A stretch of 64,000 nucleotides of DNA from Alistipes senegalensis (GCA_023664945.1 JAMPER010000001.1:339451-403450), one strand, 5' to 3'. Positions 36,036 to 45,425 are shown, counted from the first letter of the stretch. The notes: generated from the sequence alone by a model not told the origin. A program made the numbers and translations.

Positions 36036-36563
36036 TTATTCTCCTTCGAACCGGGCAAGGGTGAAAACGGCGTAGCCGTTGTCTTTCAACCGGTTTCTCC
36101 CGCCAAGGTAGGGAAGGTCAACCAAAAAGGCGGTTTCATGGATGATGCCGCCGCTTTGTTCGATTAGGCGAATGGCTGCCATGGCAGTGCCTGCGGTTGC
36201 CAGCAGGTCGTCCACGAGGAGGACGCGCTCGCCAGGCTGGATTGCATCATCGTGCATTTCAATCCGGGCGGTGCCGTATTCCAGGGCGTAATCCTGGCCG
36301 ATGGTGCGGCACGGCAGTTTGCCGGGTTTGCGGATCAGCACCAGGCCGCAGTTCAAGGCGTAGGCCAGCGGCGCGCCGACCAGGAAGCCGCGGGCTTCGA
36401 TGGCGGCGATTTTGGTAAAGGGCGCGCCGGCATACCGGCTGGCAAGGGTATCTATGGCTTCGCGCAGGCCGCGGGGATTGGAAAACAGGGTGGTAATGTC
36501 GCGAAACAGGACACCTTTTTTGGGGTAGTCGGGGATGGTGCGGATATAGGATGTGATGGACAT
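36036..36563 (-). CDS. apt: Adenine phosphoribosyltransferase
   Basis: The 175-residue enzyme converts adenine and PRPP to AMP. The N-terminal IPDYPKKGVLFRDITTLF and the PRPP loop VLLVDDLLATAGTA (about 113-126) are standard. In this operon it would reclaim the adenine released from methylthioadenosine by MtnP. It starts 21 nt after the aldolase gene. Confidence 0.95.
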   Translation of the reverse strand: MSITSYIRTIPDYPKKGVLFRDITTLFSNPRGLREAIDTLASRYAGAPFTKIAAIEARGFLVGAPLAYALNCGLVLIRKPGKLPCRTIGQDYALEYGTARIEMHDDAIQPGERVLLVDDLLATAGTAMAAIRLIEQSGGIIHETAFLVDLPYLGGRNRLKDNGYAVFTLARFEGE

Positions 36564-36584
36564 GGCAATGCTTTCAAAGGAGAA

Positions 36585-37259
36585 TCAGGGTGCGCGCCCG
36601 CGCCATTGGCCGTAGTGCCTGAATTGTTCCTGCACTTCCTGCATTTGGGTATCAGACAGGAGAATGGGCTCGCCCAGCTGGAGGATGCGCCAGTATTGTT
36701 CGCACAGGGATTCGACTTCAACCGCTACAGACAGGGCATGTTTGAGGTCGCGACCGATGGCAACCATGCCGTGGTGTGCCAGGAGGCAGGCGTTTCTTTC
36801 CCTGATGGCTTCAAGTGCCAGGTTGGAGAGGGCCTGGGTGCCGAAAAGCGCGTAGGGAGCGCAGCGGACGGAGTTGCCGCCGGCAGCAGCAATCATGTAG
36901 TGAAAGGGCGGGATGGCCTTGTGAAGGCAGGCCAGGGTTACGGCAAAAGGGGAATGGACATGGATGACAGCGTTGGCATCCGGCCGCCGGGCAAGCAGGT
37001 CGCGGTGCAGCCGCCATTCTGTGCTGGGGCGGCAGGGGCTTGTGCTGTTTCCGGAAAAGGAGAGGGCAACCAGGGTTTCGGTTGTCATGTCTTCCGGCGG
37101 CAGGCCGCTTGGTGTGATTAAAAAGGTATCGGTATCCAGCCTGACGCTGGCATTGCCGGCGCTTCCCTTGTTCAGGCCGAGGCTGACCAGTTTGCGTGCG
37201 GTTTGCAGGAGGGTTTCCCGCAGGGTGCTTTCACGGGCAGGGGGAATGGGGTCAGCCAT
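36585..37259 (-). CDS. Class II aldolase, likely methylthioribulose-1-phosphate aldolase
   Basis: The 224-residue protein is a zinc-dependent class II aldolase/adducin-family enzyme like L-fuculose-1-phosphate aldolase. All active-site groups seen in that family are present: phosphate-binding GNAS (35-38) and TPSG (49-52), Glu81 in STEWRLH, zinc ligands His100 and His102 in IHVHSPF, and a third His in LAHHG (162/163). Flanked by mtnP, apt and mtnA, it probably splits methylthioribulose-1-phosphate into dihydroxyacetone phosphate and methylthioacetaldehyde, the last step of the DHAP shunt. The alternative is MtnB dehydratase, but no mtnC or mtnD is present nearby. It overlaps mtnP by 8 nt. Confidence 0.85.
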   Translation of the reverse strand: MADPIPPARESTLRETLLQTARKLVSLGLNKGSAGNASVRLDTDTFLITPSGLPPEDMTTETLVALSFSGNSTSPCRPSTEWRLHRDLLARRPDANAVIHVHSPFAVTLACLHKAIPPFHYMIAAAGGNSVRCAPYALFGTQALSNLALEAIRERNACLLAHHGMVAIGRDLKHALSVAVEVESLCEQYWRILQLGEPILLSDTQMQEVQEQFRHYGQWRGRAP

Positions 37260-38136
37260 TTTGCAGTATCCTGCCTGCGACGGCGTCAAGCCGTTTGAGG
37301 GCAGCCTTGTCCCGTGAGGCGGGTGCGGTAATGACGGCATGTTCCAGCGAGAAACGGCAGGCGCAGGAAGGGGCGGCGGTATCGCCGCCAAGGAGGGGGA
37401 TGGCGTGCCGCACGAGGGATGTTGCTTTTTCGGCGTTGTCGTTCAGGATACGGACTATCTGGCTGACGGAGACGTTGTCGTGGTCGGGGTGCCAGCAGTC
37501 GTAATCGGTGACCATGGCAATGCTGGCGTAGCACATTTCGGCTTCCCGGGCGAGCCTGGCTTCGGGCATGTTGGTCATGCCGATAACGTCGCAGCCCCAG
37601 CTTCGATAGAGTTCGGATTCTGCCCGGGTGGAAAACTGGGGGCCTTCCATGGCCAGATAGGTGCCGCCAAGGATTGTTGGTATGCCGGTTTGCCCGGCCA
37701 GATGGTGGATGAGCCGGTTCATGCGGGAGCAGGTGGGATGCGCCAGCGAGACGTGCGCGACGCAGCCGGATTCGAAAAAGGTATTGTCCCGCCGGGATGT
37801 GCGGTCGATGTACTGGTCAACCAGGACAAAGGTACCGGGTTTGAGGTTTTCTTTCAGGGAACCGACAGCGCTGACAGAAATGATCTGGCTGGCCCCGGCA
37901 CGTTTGAGTGCATCAATATTGGCGCGATAGTTGATTTGGGAGGGAGGCAGGCGGTGCCCCCGGCCATGCCGGGGGAGGAAGACGACTTTGTGCCCGCCGA
38001 TTTCCCCGAACAACAGGGCATCGGAAGGTTCGCCAAAGGGAGAGGCGATTTTTTCCCAGCGGGTATGCGTCAGTTCCGGTATGTTATAAAGCCCGCTGCC
38101 GCCGATGATTCCGGTGATGCCTGCGTTTGCCCCCAT
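37252..38136 (-). CDS. mtnP: 5'-methylthioadenosine phosphorylase
   Basis: The 294-residue phosphorylase cleaves methylthioadenosine with phosphate to adenine and methylthioribose-1-phosphate. It has the phosphate-binding GIIGGSGLYNIP, FLPRHGRGHRLPPSQINYRANI, AMEGPQFSTRAESE and the specificity region GMTNMPEARLAREAE...TDYDCWH, where Asp favours a 6-amino purine. Its start is 14 nt after argG and its end overlaps the aldolase gene, so it appears to be in one transcription unit with both. Confidence 0.95.
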   Translation of the reverse strand: MGANAGITGIIGGSGLYNIPELTHTRWEKIASPFGEPSDALLFGEIGGHKVVFLPRHGRGHRLPPSQINYRANIDALKRAGASQIISVSAVGSLKENLKPGTFVLVDQYIDRTSRRDNTFFESGCVAHVSLAHPTCSRMNRLIHHLAGQTGIPTILGGTYLAMEGPQFSTRAESELYRSWGCDVIGMTNMPEARLAREAEMCYASIAMVTDYDCWHPDHDNVSVSQIVRILNDNAEKATSLVRHAIPLLGGDTAAPSCACRFSLEHAVITAPASRDKAALKRLDAVAGRILQNG

Positions 38137-38150
38137 CCTTGTTTATTTCC

Positions 38151-39380
38151 CTATTTTTTCTGTTTTTCACGCAGGTTGGCGGCAACCCGCATACGGAGCG
38201 CATTGAGTTTGATGAAGCCGCCGGCATCTTTCTGGTCGTATGCGCCTGCATCGTCCTCAAAGGTGGCAATGGTCGGGTCAAACAGGGAATCGGCTGATTC
38301 GCGGCCGGTAACGGTGACGTTGCCCTTGTAGAGTTTCAGGTTGACGGTGCCGTTGACATGTTCCTGGGTATGGTCGATCAGGGTTTGCAGGGCAACCCGT
38401 TCGGGTGACCACCAGTAGCCGTTATAGATGATGGCGGCGTAGCGGGGCATCAGGTCGTCTTTGAGGTGCGCCACTTCGCGGTCCAGCGTCAGGGATTCCA
38501 TTGCGCGGTGGGCCGGCAGGAGGATGGTGCCCCCCGGCGTTTCGTAGCATCCGCGTGATTTCATGCCGACGTAGCGGTTTTCCACCAGGTCGAGGCGGCC
38601 GATGCCGTGTTTGCCACCCAGGCGGTTCAGTTCTGCCAACAGGACAGCCGGGGACATTTTTTTGCCGTTTAACGAGACCGGGTCGCCTTTTTCAAAGCCG
38701 ATCTGGATATGCTCTGCCTGGTCGGGCGCGTCTTCCGGGCTGACTGTCCAGCGCCACATGGATGCTTCGGGTTCTGCGCCCGGATTTTCAAGGTGGCGTC
38801 CTTCGTAGCTGATGTGCAGCAGGTTGGCATCCATTGAGTATGGGGCGCCGCCCTGGCGGTGTTTCATTTCGATTTCAATGCCGGCTTTTTCAGCATACTG
38901 GAGCAGTTTTTCCCGGGAGAGCAGATCCCACTCGCGCCAGGGGGCGATGACTCTCACGTTGGGCATGAGCGCATAGGCACCCAGTTCGAAACGGATTTGG
39001 TCGTTTCCCTTGCCTGTTGCGCCGTGGGCAATGGCATCTGCACCGGTCTGGCGGGCAATTTCAACCAGCCGTTTGGCAATCAGGGGGCGGGCGATGCTGG
39101 TGCCGAGGAGGTATTCCCCTTCGTACAGGGTATTGGCGCGAAACATCGGGAAAACGAAGTCACGGACGAATTCTTCACGCAGGTCGTCAATGAAGATATT
39201 TTCCGGGCGGATGCCGAATTTCAGGGCTTTTTGCCGGGCCGGTTCCAGTTCTTCGCCTTGCCCCAGATCGGCTGTGAAGGTAATAACTTCGCAGCGGTAG
39301 GTGTCCTGGAGCCATTTCAGGATGACGGAGGTATCCAGTCCGCCCGAGTATGCCAGGACGACTTTTTTTACATCGCTCAT
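38151..39380 (-). CDS. argG: Argininosuccinate synthase
   Basis: This 409-residue ATP-dependent ligase joins citrulline and aspartate. The PP-loop-type ATP motif AYSGGLDTS is at 9-17, followed by [10 protein letters not shown] and the family's [14 protein letters not shown]. The start ATG follows GAAAG. It is 127 nt from argF on the same strand; that gap holds a GC-rich repeat of GCCGGCC but no gene. mtnP follows by 14 nt, an unusual pairing of arginine synthesis with methylthioadenosine salvage. Confidence 0.96.
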   Translation of the reverse strand: MSDVKKVVLAYSGGLDTSVILKWLQDTYRCEVITFTADLGQGEELEPARQKALKFGIRPENIFIDDLREEFVRDFVFPMFRANTLYEGEYLLGTSIARPLIAKRLVEIARQTGADAIAHGATGKGNDQIRFELGAYALMPNVRVIAPWREWDLLSREKLLQYAEKAGIEIEMKHRQGGAPYSMDANLLHISYEGRHLENPGAEPEASMWRWTVSPEDAPDQAEHIQIGFEKGDPVSLNGKKMSPAVLLAELNRLGGKHGIGRLDLVENRYVGMKSRGCYETPGGTILLPAHRAMESLTLDREVAHLKDDLMPRYAAIIYNGYWWSPERVALQTLIDHTQEHVNGTVNLKLYKGNVTVTGRESADSLFDPTIATFEDDAGAYDQKDAGGFIKLNALRMRVAANLREKQKK

Positions 39381-39507
39381 GTTTTTCTTTCGTTTTTTTG
39401 TTCAGGTTGAAAAGGAATGCCGCAACCGCAACCGGCCGGCCAGGCCGGCTGCCAGGGCAGGATATGCCCCATTTTATGCCTATTTGGCGCAAACCGGAAT
39501 ACGGGCC

Positions 39508-40428
39508 TTATACCCGTCCGAGGACGAGGTATTCCAGGAGAGCTTTCTGGACATGCAGCCGGTTTTCGGCTTCTTCCCAGACAACGGATTGCGGCCCGTC
39601 TATGACTTCGGGGGTGACTTCTTCTCCCCGGTGGGCGGGCAGGCAGTGCATGAAGAGGGCATTTGGCGCGGCGCGCTGCATTTTTTCGGTATCTACGCAC
39701 CAGCCTTCAAACGCTTTCATGCGGTCGGCATTTTCGGCTTCGAATCCCATGCTGGTCCAGACGTCGGTGGTGACCAGGTGGGCACCGTCGCAGGCTTGGG
39801 CCGGGTCGTCAAAAAGGGTGAAATGGCTGTGGTCGGGGGCGACCAGGTCGTAATTGATGTCGTAGCCTTTCGGGGTGGAGACGTTGACGTGAAAGCCGAA
39901 TATGCCGGCGGCCTGGAGCCAGGAATACAGCATGTTGTTGGCGTCGCCGATCCAGGTGACGGTTTTTCCCCGGATAGTCTGGCGGTGTTCGATGAAGGTG
40001 AAGACGTCTGCCAGCACCTGGCAGGGGTGATGCTCGTTTGTCAGGCCGTTAATGACAGGGACGCGGGAGCAGGCGGCGAAGCGCTCGATGATATCGTGCC
40101 CGAAGGTGCGGACCATGATGACATCGCACATTCTGGACATGACTTGCGCTGCGTCTTCAACGGGTTCTCCCCGGCCGAGCTGGCTGTCTCTGGTGTTGAG
40201 GTAAATGGCGGTGCCGCCCAGCTGGGCCATGCCGGCCTCAAAGGAGAGGCGGGTGCGGGTGGAGCTTTTCTCGAATACCATGACCAGCGTGCGGTCCAGA
40301 AGCGGGTGGTAGGTTTCGTAGTTCTTGAATTTACGCTTGATGATGCGGGCACGCTCCATCAGGTATTCGTATTCGGATAGCGTGAGGTCGGAAAATTGCA
40401 GGTAGTGTTTGATCGTCATAAATGACAT
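39508..40428 (-). CDS. argF: Ornithine carbamoyltransferase
   Basis: The 306-residue enzyme makes citrulline from ornithine and carbamoyl phosphate. It has the carbamoyl-phosphate motif SSTRTR (about 55-60), the HPCQ motif, and the ornithine-binding FMHCLPAHRGEEV. The ATG at 40428 gives an N-terminus that aligns with related enzymes. A consensus-like promoter lies just upstream. Confidence 0.96.
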   Translation of the reverse strand: MSFMTIKHYLQFSDLTLSEYEYLMERARIIKRKFKNYETYHPLLDRTLVMVFEKSSTRTRLSFEAGMAQLGGTAIYLNTRDSQLGRGEPVEDAAQVMSRMCDVIMVRTFGHDIIERFAACSRVPVINGLTNEHHPCQVLADVFTFIEHRQTIRGKTVTWIGDANNMLYSWLQAAGIFGFHVNVSTPKGYDINYDLVAPDHSHFTLFDDPAQACDGAHLVTTDVWTSMGFEAENADRMKAFEGWCVDTEKMQRAAPNALFMHCLPAHRGEEVTPEVIDGPQSVVWEEAENRLHVQKALLEYLVLGRV

Positions 40429-40452
40429 GCCAGGCTGTCAGCCCGGACACGT

Positions 40453-40498
40453 AGGAGTTAAATTCCTGATTATATGGGATTTGTCGGGGTTATACCAA
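40453..40498 (-). promoter_or_regulatory. argF promoter with palindrome at the start site
   Basis: On the minus strand, TTGGTA (40498-40493), 18 nt and TATAAT (40474-40469) form a good sigma70 promoter with a start near 40462. An imperfect palindrome AGGAGTTAAATTCCT (40453-40467) is centred on that start and could be an operator. It is only loosely similar to an ArgR half-site arrangement. The rest of the argF-rsgA gap (40429-40545) shows no gene. Confidence 0.5.
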
Positions 40499-40545
40499 GG
40501 GCGCGGGCAAAAAGGGCCGGTTGCCGTGCGTTTGTTTGTGCGGCG

Positions 40546-41442
40546 TCAGTATGTTTTCTGTGAGGATTCGTGGAGCAGCTGGGCATAGAGCCGGTGGCGC
40601 ATGGCTGCAATTTGCCCGCCGGCGACGGCTTCAAGGATGGCGCAGCCGGGTTCGGCGAGGTGCCGGCAGTTGTGGAAGCGGCAATGTCCGAGGCAGGGGT
40701 GAAATTCCCGGAAAGCCTGTTCCAGCGCCGCCTTGTCGAGGTGGTACAGGCCGAATTCCTGGAATCCCGGGGAGTCGATGAGGGCCGTGCCGGGCGAAAC
40801 CGGGTAAAGGCGCGTAAAGGTGGTGGTGTGTTTGCCTGAATTGAGGGCGGCGGATATTTCCCGGGTGGCGATGTCTGCGCCGGGAACAAGGGTGTTGACG
40901 AGGGAGGATTTGCCCATGCCGGACTGGCCGATGAGGATGGTTGTATGGTTTTCGATGAGCGGCATCAGTATCCGGCGGCAGGCGGCGGGGTCGGCGGCTG
41001 CGGTGATTTCGCAAAGCGGGTAGCCCAGCGAGAGATAGGGCAAAAGCCGCTCGCGGGCACGGGGAAGGCGCGCTGCGAGGTCTGTTTTGTTCAGGAGAAT
41101 ATGTACCGGGATGTGTGCCGCTTCTGCGGCCACAAGCGAACGGGAGATCAGGTCGTCGGAAAAGAAAGGTTCGGTGGCGACAACGATGAAAATCCGGGTG
41201 ACGTTGGCAGCGAGCAGTTTGGATTTGTATTGGTCGGAACGGAAGAGCAGGGTCTGGCGCGGCCTGACGGATTCGATGACAGCCTGCCCTTTGGCGGCAG
41301 GTGTAATGACAACGTTGTCGCCAACGGCAATCTGGCCTTTTTTCCCCCGCGTGACGCTGTGGATCAGCACGCCGTCTTTTTCCGCCACATAATGGCGGCC
41401 GTGGGCGGCGATAATCCGGGCTGTCATGGCAGGGGTGGTCAT
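40546..41442 (-). CDS. rsgA: Ribosome small-subunit GTPase RsgA
   Basis: The 298-residue circularly permuted GTPase acts in late 30S maturation. Domains run in the order OB-fold, permuted G domain (NKTDL about 115-119, then P-loop GQSGMGKSS about 173-181, then DSPGFQEF), and a C-terminal zinc knuckle ([12 protein letters not shown]). The gene overlaps the start or end of its neighbour by 4 nt on the same strand, as in the conserved M48 peptidase-rsgA pair of betaproteobacteria. Confidence 0.94.
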   Translation of the reverse strand: MTTPAMTARIIAAHGRHYVAEKDGVLIHSVTRGKKGQIAVGDNVVITPAAKGQAVIESVRPRQTLLFRSDQYKSKLLAANVTRIFIVVATEPFFSDDLISRSLVAAEAAHIPVHILLNKTDLAARLPRARERLLPYLSLGYPLCEITAAADPAACRRILMPLIENHTTILIGQSGMGKSSLVNTLVPGADIATREISAALNSGKHTTTFTRLYPVSPGTALIDSPGFQEFGLYHLDKAALEQAFREFHPCLGHCRFHNCRHLAEPGCAILEAVAGGQIAAMRHRLYAQLLHESSQKTY

Positions 41443-42698
41443 GGCCGGGCAAGCAGCCTGTCTATGCGTGCGCTGGCTGGCGGGTGGGAATCGTAAAAAG
41501 CCGAATAAAGCGGGTCCGGCGTTAGGGTGGAGGCGTTGTCTTCGTACATGCTGACAAGGGCAAGGGCCAGATCCTGCGCGGAGGTGTGTTTTGAGGAAAA
41601 GGCATCGGCCTCAAATTCATGTTTGCGGGAGCCTGAAGCGAGAAGGGGCGAGAAAAAGAAGGTGAAAAGGGGCAATACCAGTACGAACAGCAGGAGGGCC
41701 AGGGCGTTGGGGCTGCCATCGGCCAAAGGGGTGACATGCAGGCCGAGATAGAACCAGCCTTGTGTTTTCAGGTACCCCAAAAGCGCGAGGAAACCGAGCG
41801 AAACCACGGCCATCAGCGCCATGCGTTTGGCGATATGCCGGAGTTTGAAGTGGCCCAGCTCGTGCGCCAGGACGGCTTCAATCTGGGGGGGAGAAAGGCG
41901 GGAGATGAGCGTATCGTAAAAGACAATGCGGCGGGATGCGCCAAAGCCGGTGAAGTAGGCGTTGCCGTGGGCGCTGCGCCTGGAACCATCCATGACAAAC
42001 AGGCCGCCTGCCTTGAAGCCGGTTCTTTCAAGCAGGCGTTCGATGCGTTCTTTCAGCGCCTGATCCTGTAACGGGGTGAAGGTGTTAAACAGCGGTGCTA
42101 TCAGGGTGGGATAAAGGATCATCATGAGGAGCTGGAAGGCGTTCCAGACGAGCCAGGCGTAGAACCACCATGCGTTTGATGCTTTTTCCATGAGAACCAA
42201 TACCAGCCAGGCCAGCGGCAGGCCGATTAAGGCGCTCATGAGCATGCTTTTTGCCAGGTCGGCGAAAAAAAGTTTCGGCGTCATGTTGTTAAAGCCGAAT
42301 TTTTCTTCAACAACGAACTGGCTGTAGTAGTCAAAGGGCAGGTCAATGAGCCCGGAAATGAGGGCGAAGGCGGCCAGAAGGCCGATCTGGCACAACATGC
42401 CCGGCCCGGCGATGCGGTATATCCATGTGTGCAGGAGGTCCAGGCCGCCAAACAGGGTAAAGCACAGTAAGACCAGGGTATCTGCCAATATGGTGAAGAT
42501 GGCAAAACGGCGTTTGGCTATCGTATAATCGGCCGCTTTCCTGTGTGCCGCCAGCGGGATATCCCGGGCAAATTGCGCCGGGACGCTGTCGCGGTGAAGG
42601 CGCACATGGCGGATTTGCCGCAGGGAGAGCCAAAGGCGCACTGAAAGGGTTAACGCAAGGAAAAAAATAAAAATCAGTGTAAAAGCACAGGGTGTCAT
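41439..42698 (-). CDS. M48-family CAAX-protease-like metallopeptidase
   Basis: The roughly 419-residue membrane protease resembles Ste24/CAAX prenyl protease 1: several hydrophobic helices, the zinc motif HELGH with [12 protein letters not shown], and a C-terminal Glu ligand in HEFEADAFS. Bacterial members probably act in membrane-protein quality control, since bacteria lack prenylated CAAX proteins. The ATG at 42698 is preferred over an in-frame TTG 30 nt upstream. It is divergent from orn. Confidence 0.88.
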   Translation of the reverse strand: MTPCAFTLIFIFFLALTLSVRLWLSLRQIRHVRLHRDSVPAQFARDIPLAAHRKAADYTIAKRRFAIFTILADTLVLLCFTLFGGLDLLHTWIYRIAGPGMLCQIGLLAAFALISGLIDLPFDYYSQFVVEEKFGFNNMTPKLFFADLAKSMLMSALIGLPLAWLVLVLMEKASNAWWFYAWLVWNAFQLLMMILYPTLIAPLFNTFTPLQDQALKERIERLLERTGFKAGGLFVMDGSRRSAHGNAYFTGFGASRRIVFYDTLISRLSPPQIEAVLAHELGHFKLRHIAKRMALMAVVSLGFLALLGYLKTQGWFYLGLHVTPLADGSPNALALLLFVLVLPLFTFFFSPLLASGSRKHEFEADAFSSKHTSAQDLALALVSMYEDNASTLTPDPLYSAFYDSHPPASARIDRLLARP

Positions 42699-42746
42699 GA
42701 GAGGTCTTGTGAGAGAATGCGTAATCAAGCCTACAAGGATCGAATT

Positions 42747-43346
42747 ATGTCACAAGCAGAAAATTTGCAATCGGAATCAGCTCAGGTTTTGGGCAAAATG
42801 GCTTTTTTGAGCGAATTTAACCTGGTTTGGGTGGATATGGAAATGACCGGCCTGGACCCGGACAGGGATGCGATTATCGAGATTGCCGTGATTGTGACGG
42901 ATCCCGAGTTGCAGGTGCTGGCCGAGGGGCCGGTTCTGGCTATCCATCAGCCGGACGCTGTGCTTGACGGCATGGATGCCTGGAACAAGGGAACGCATGG
43001 CCGCTCCGGCCTGATTGAGCGGGTGAGGGCTTCGACGGTGACGGAAGCCGCGGCAGAGGAGGCGGTTATGGATTTTTTAAGGCCGTATGTGCCGAAAGGG
43101 AAGTCTCCCATGTGCGGCAATACGATTTGCCAGGACCGCCGTTTTATGGCAAGGGGGATGCCGCGCCTGGAGGCGTATTTCCACTACCGCAACCTGGATG
43201 TTTCCACTATCAAGGAATTGTGCCGCCGCTGGAAGCCCGAGATTGCCGCCGGGTTCAAGAAGCAGCAAAAGCATACGGCGCTGGAGGATATCCGGGAATC
43301 GATTGAGGAACTGCGCTATTACCGGCAGCATTTTATCCGTTTTTGA
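42747..43346 (+). CDS. orn: Oligoribonuclease
   Basis: The DEDDh exonuclease degrades di- to pentanucleotides left by RNA decay and pGpG from cyclic di-GMP turnover. The ExoI motif is at Asp30 and Glu32 in [12 protein letters not shown], ExoII is in [13 protein letters not shown], and ExoIII ends with [15 protein letters not shown]. The ATG at 42747 is chosen because AAGGAT precedes it at 7 nt; 42717 is a weaker alternative. The product has 199 residues. Confidence 0.94.
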   Translation: MSQAENLQSESAQVLGKMAFLSEFNLVWVDMEMTGLDPDRDAIIEIAVIVTDPELQVLAEGPVLAIHQPDAVLDGMDAWNKGTHGRSGLIERVRASTVTEAAAEEAVMDFLRPYVPKGKSPMCGNTICQDRRFMARGMPRLEAYFHYRNLDVSTIKELCRRWKPEIAAGFKKQQKHTALEDIRESIEELRYYRQHFIRF

Positions 43347-43360
43347 TTGCCGGACAGACG

Positions 43361-44065
43361 ATGGAAGCAGACTCGGCGAACCAGGAAGAGCTGCGCGAAC
43401 TGATTGATTATCAGGCGCGTATTCGCGAGGATGAGCGCAAGCGTATTGCGCGTGAGATTCATGATGAGCTGGGCCAGTACCTTCTCGCTTTGCGTATTGA
43501 TGTCTCGTTCCTCAAGGAGGAGAGCAATAATGAGCCATCCCTCCGGGCAAAGCGGGTGGACCGGATTTTGGCGCATGTGGATTCAACGGTCAAAAGTGTG
43601 AGGACGATTATCAATAACCTGAGGCCGGCAGTGCTGGATTTGGGGCTGGTGCCTTCGCTGGAGTGGCAGGCACGGGATTTTGAGCGCCGTAACGGGATAC
43701 GCTGCCAGTTTCATACAACCGATGAAAACCTGGCGCTGGATGATGAGCCTTCGACGGTGCTTTTCCGCGTTTTGCAGGAGGCGTTAACCAATGTGGTGCG
43801 CCATGCCAAGGCAACCTGCGTGGATATTGCGCTGTCAACCGGAAATGACAGGCTGGTGATGCGGGTTGCCGACAATGGGGTGGGGATGCCCAGGGTGCGC
43901 AATCGCCGGGTCAAGTCTTTCGGGCTGGCCGGTATCCGCGAGCGGGTGGGGATGCTGGGCGGTGAATTTTCCATTGAGAGCGGCCAGACCGGCACGGCGC
44001 TGACTTTTGTTATTCCTTACGGGGTGTCGCTGGGATTGTTTGACGATCAGCCAGAAGAGGAGTGA
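43361..44065 (+). CDS. Sensor histidine kinase core (HisKA_3/HATPase), no input domain
   Basis: The 234-residue protein has a HisKA_3 dimerisation domain with the phospho-acceptor His34 in REIHDELGQYL, an intact N-box (EALTNVVRHA, about 143-152), a G-box with DNGVGMP, and FGLAGIRERVGMLGG. It belongs to the NarL/UhpB-type kinases. There is no membrane, PAS or GAF domain before it and no response-regulator gene in the window, so it is an orphan and possibly truncated. Its 3' end overlaps the 3' end of waaA by 56 nt, with the genes converging. Confidence 0.8.
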   Translation: MEADSANQEELRELIDYQARIREDERKRIAREIHDELGQYLLALRIDVSFLKEESNNEPSLRAKRVDRILAHVDSTVKSVRTIINNLRPAVLDLGLVPSLEWQARDFERRNGIRCQFHTTDENLALDDEPSTVLFRVLQEALTNVVRHAKATCVDIALSTGNDRLVMRVADNGVGMPRVRNRRVKSFGLAGIRERVGMLGGEFSIESGQTGTALTFVIPYGVSLGLFDDQPEEE

Positions 44066-45323
44066 GAACGGCTATTGTCCGTTCGGTTGCGCCCCGCTGG
44101 CGAAAGGCAAATTGCTGTGCTTTTTGCCCCATTTCGCGGCGTTTTTCCGGCATGTTGAAGAGGCTGGCGGCTTGTTGCATCAGTTCGGGGGCGCTGGCAA
44201 TGCGAAGTGCGGCGCCCTGTTTTATGGCGTCTTCTGTAATGGCTTCAAAGTTGAAGGTGTGTTTGCCGGTGAGTACCGGCAAACCGAGCGCGCAGGCTTC
44301 AATCAGGTTCTGGCCGCCAAAGGGGTTCAGGCTGCCGCCGATAAAGGCCAGGTCGGACGCGGCATAGTAGGCGAACATTTCCCCCATGGAATCGCCAAGA
44401 AGAACCTGGGTGCCTGGCGGGACAGGCCCGGCAAGGGCAAAATCCCCGGGCAGCTCCGAGCGGCGCATCATGCGCAGTTTTCGTCCGGCAATCAGGGCTG
44501 CCACTTCATCGAAGCGCCGGGGATGGCGGGGAACCAGGATGAGCAGGGTATTGTCCGGTTTGAGTTGCCCCAAGGCATCCAGGATTTGCGTTTCTTCTCC
44601 ATCGCGGGTGCTGGCGCATATCAGGACGGGCCGGGAGCCGATCAGGCGGCGGAGTTGTTTTCCCTGACGGATGGCGGTTTCAGGCGGGGTGACATCGAAT
44701 TTGACGCTGCCGGTTACGGTGATGCTGCCGGAGCCGAATTGCGCAAGGCGTACCGCATCGGTTTCTGTCTGGGCGGCAACGCGCCGGATGCCGGCGGCAG
44801 CCGGGCGGATGAGAGCGGCCAGGCGCTGCCCTTTTTTCAGGGAGCGTTCGGAAAGCCGGGCGTTGACGAGCGCAACCGGGATGCGGTGTTTGTTGCACTG
44901 GTCTATCAGGTTTGGCCAGATTTCGGTTTCCATGAGGATGCACAGGCCGGGTGTAAAGTGGCGGAGGAAGCGGCGCATCATGAGCGGGGTATCGTAGGGC
45001 AGATAGGCCTGCGTTATGCGGGGCATGCCGCCAAACAGTTCGTGCCCGGCCGTGCGGCCGGCGGGGGTCATGCAGGTGAGCAGGATATCTTTGTGGGGAC
45101 AGGCAGACAGCAGTGCGCGTACCAGCGGTTCGGCAGCGCGGGTTTCGCCTACGGAAACGGCATGGATCCAGATGCTGTTTCCTGCTGTGGCGGCAGGAGG
45201 ATAGTATCCCAGCCGCTCTGCAATGTGCCGGCGGTAACCGGGTTCTTTCCGGCCGCGCCACCACAGGCGGAAAAGGGCAAGCGGCAGGATGAGCCACCAG
45301 AGGAGGGAATACAGGGTTCGCAT
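44010..45323 (-). CDS. waaA: 3-deoxy-D-manno-octulosonic acid transferase
   Basis: This 437-residue GT30 glycosyltransferase adds Kdo to lipid A precursors at the inner membrane. It starts with a membrane-associated helix (LYSLLWWLILPLALF), then VSVGETRAAEPLV, LMETEIWPNL (about 117-126), the nucleotide-sugar region GSVKFD and GGSLNPFGGQNLIEA near the C-terminus. The ATG at 45323 matches the family start; the open frame extends 89 residues further without conservation. Confidence 0.94.
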   Translation of the reverse strand: MRTLYSLLWWLILPLALFRLWWRGRKEPGYRRHIAERLGYYPPAATAGNSIWIHAVSVGETRAAEPLVRALLSACPHKDILLTCMTPAGRTAGHELFGGMPRITQAYLPYDTPLMMRRFLRHFTPGLCILMETEIWPNLIDQCNKHRIPVALVNARLSERSLKKGQRLAALIRPAAAGIRRVAAQTETDAVRLAQFGSGSITVTGSVKFDVTPPETAIRQGKQLRRLIGSRPVLICASTRDGEETQILDALGQLKPDNTLLILVPRHPRRFDEVAALIAGRKLRMMRRSELPGDFALAGPVPPGTQVLLGDSMGEMFAYYAASDLAFIGGSLNPFGGQNLIEACALGLPVLTGKHTFNFEAITEDAIKQGAALRIASAPELMQQAASLFNMPEKRREMGQKAQQFAFRQRGATERTIAVLTPLLADRQTIPATPRKE

Positions 45324-45425
45324 AGGCTTTTCAGTTGCAGAATCAGTGCGTATTATCCCTGAAAGCGGGCTTGACGCGTATCCATTTGCCGTTTTTGTGA
45401 AGGCAGGCAGGAGGACAGGATCACG

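Noticed and set aside
37260-37391. 44-residue N-terminal extension of the class II aldolase
   Set aside because: It lies wholly inside mtnP, is proline-rich and unlike the family; the ATG at 37259 gives normal length.
39301-40380. 359-residue open frame on the plus strand
   Set aside because: Antisense to argF and the start of argG; no coding features.
44007-45362. 451-residue open frame on the plus strand
   Set aside because: Antisense to waaA, which is identified by several conserved motifs.
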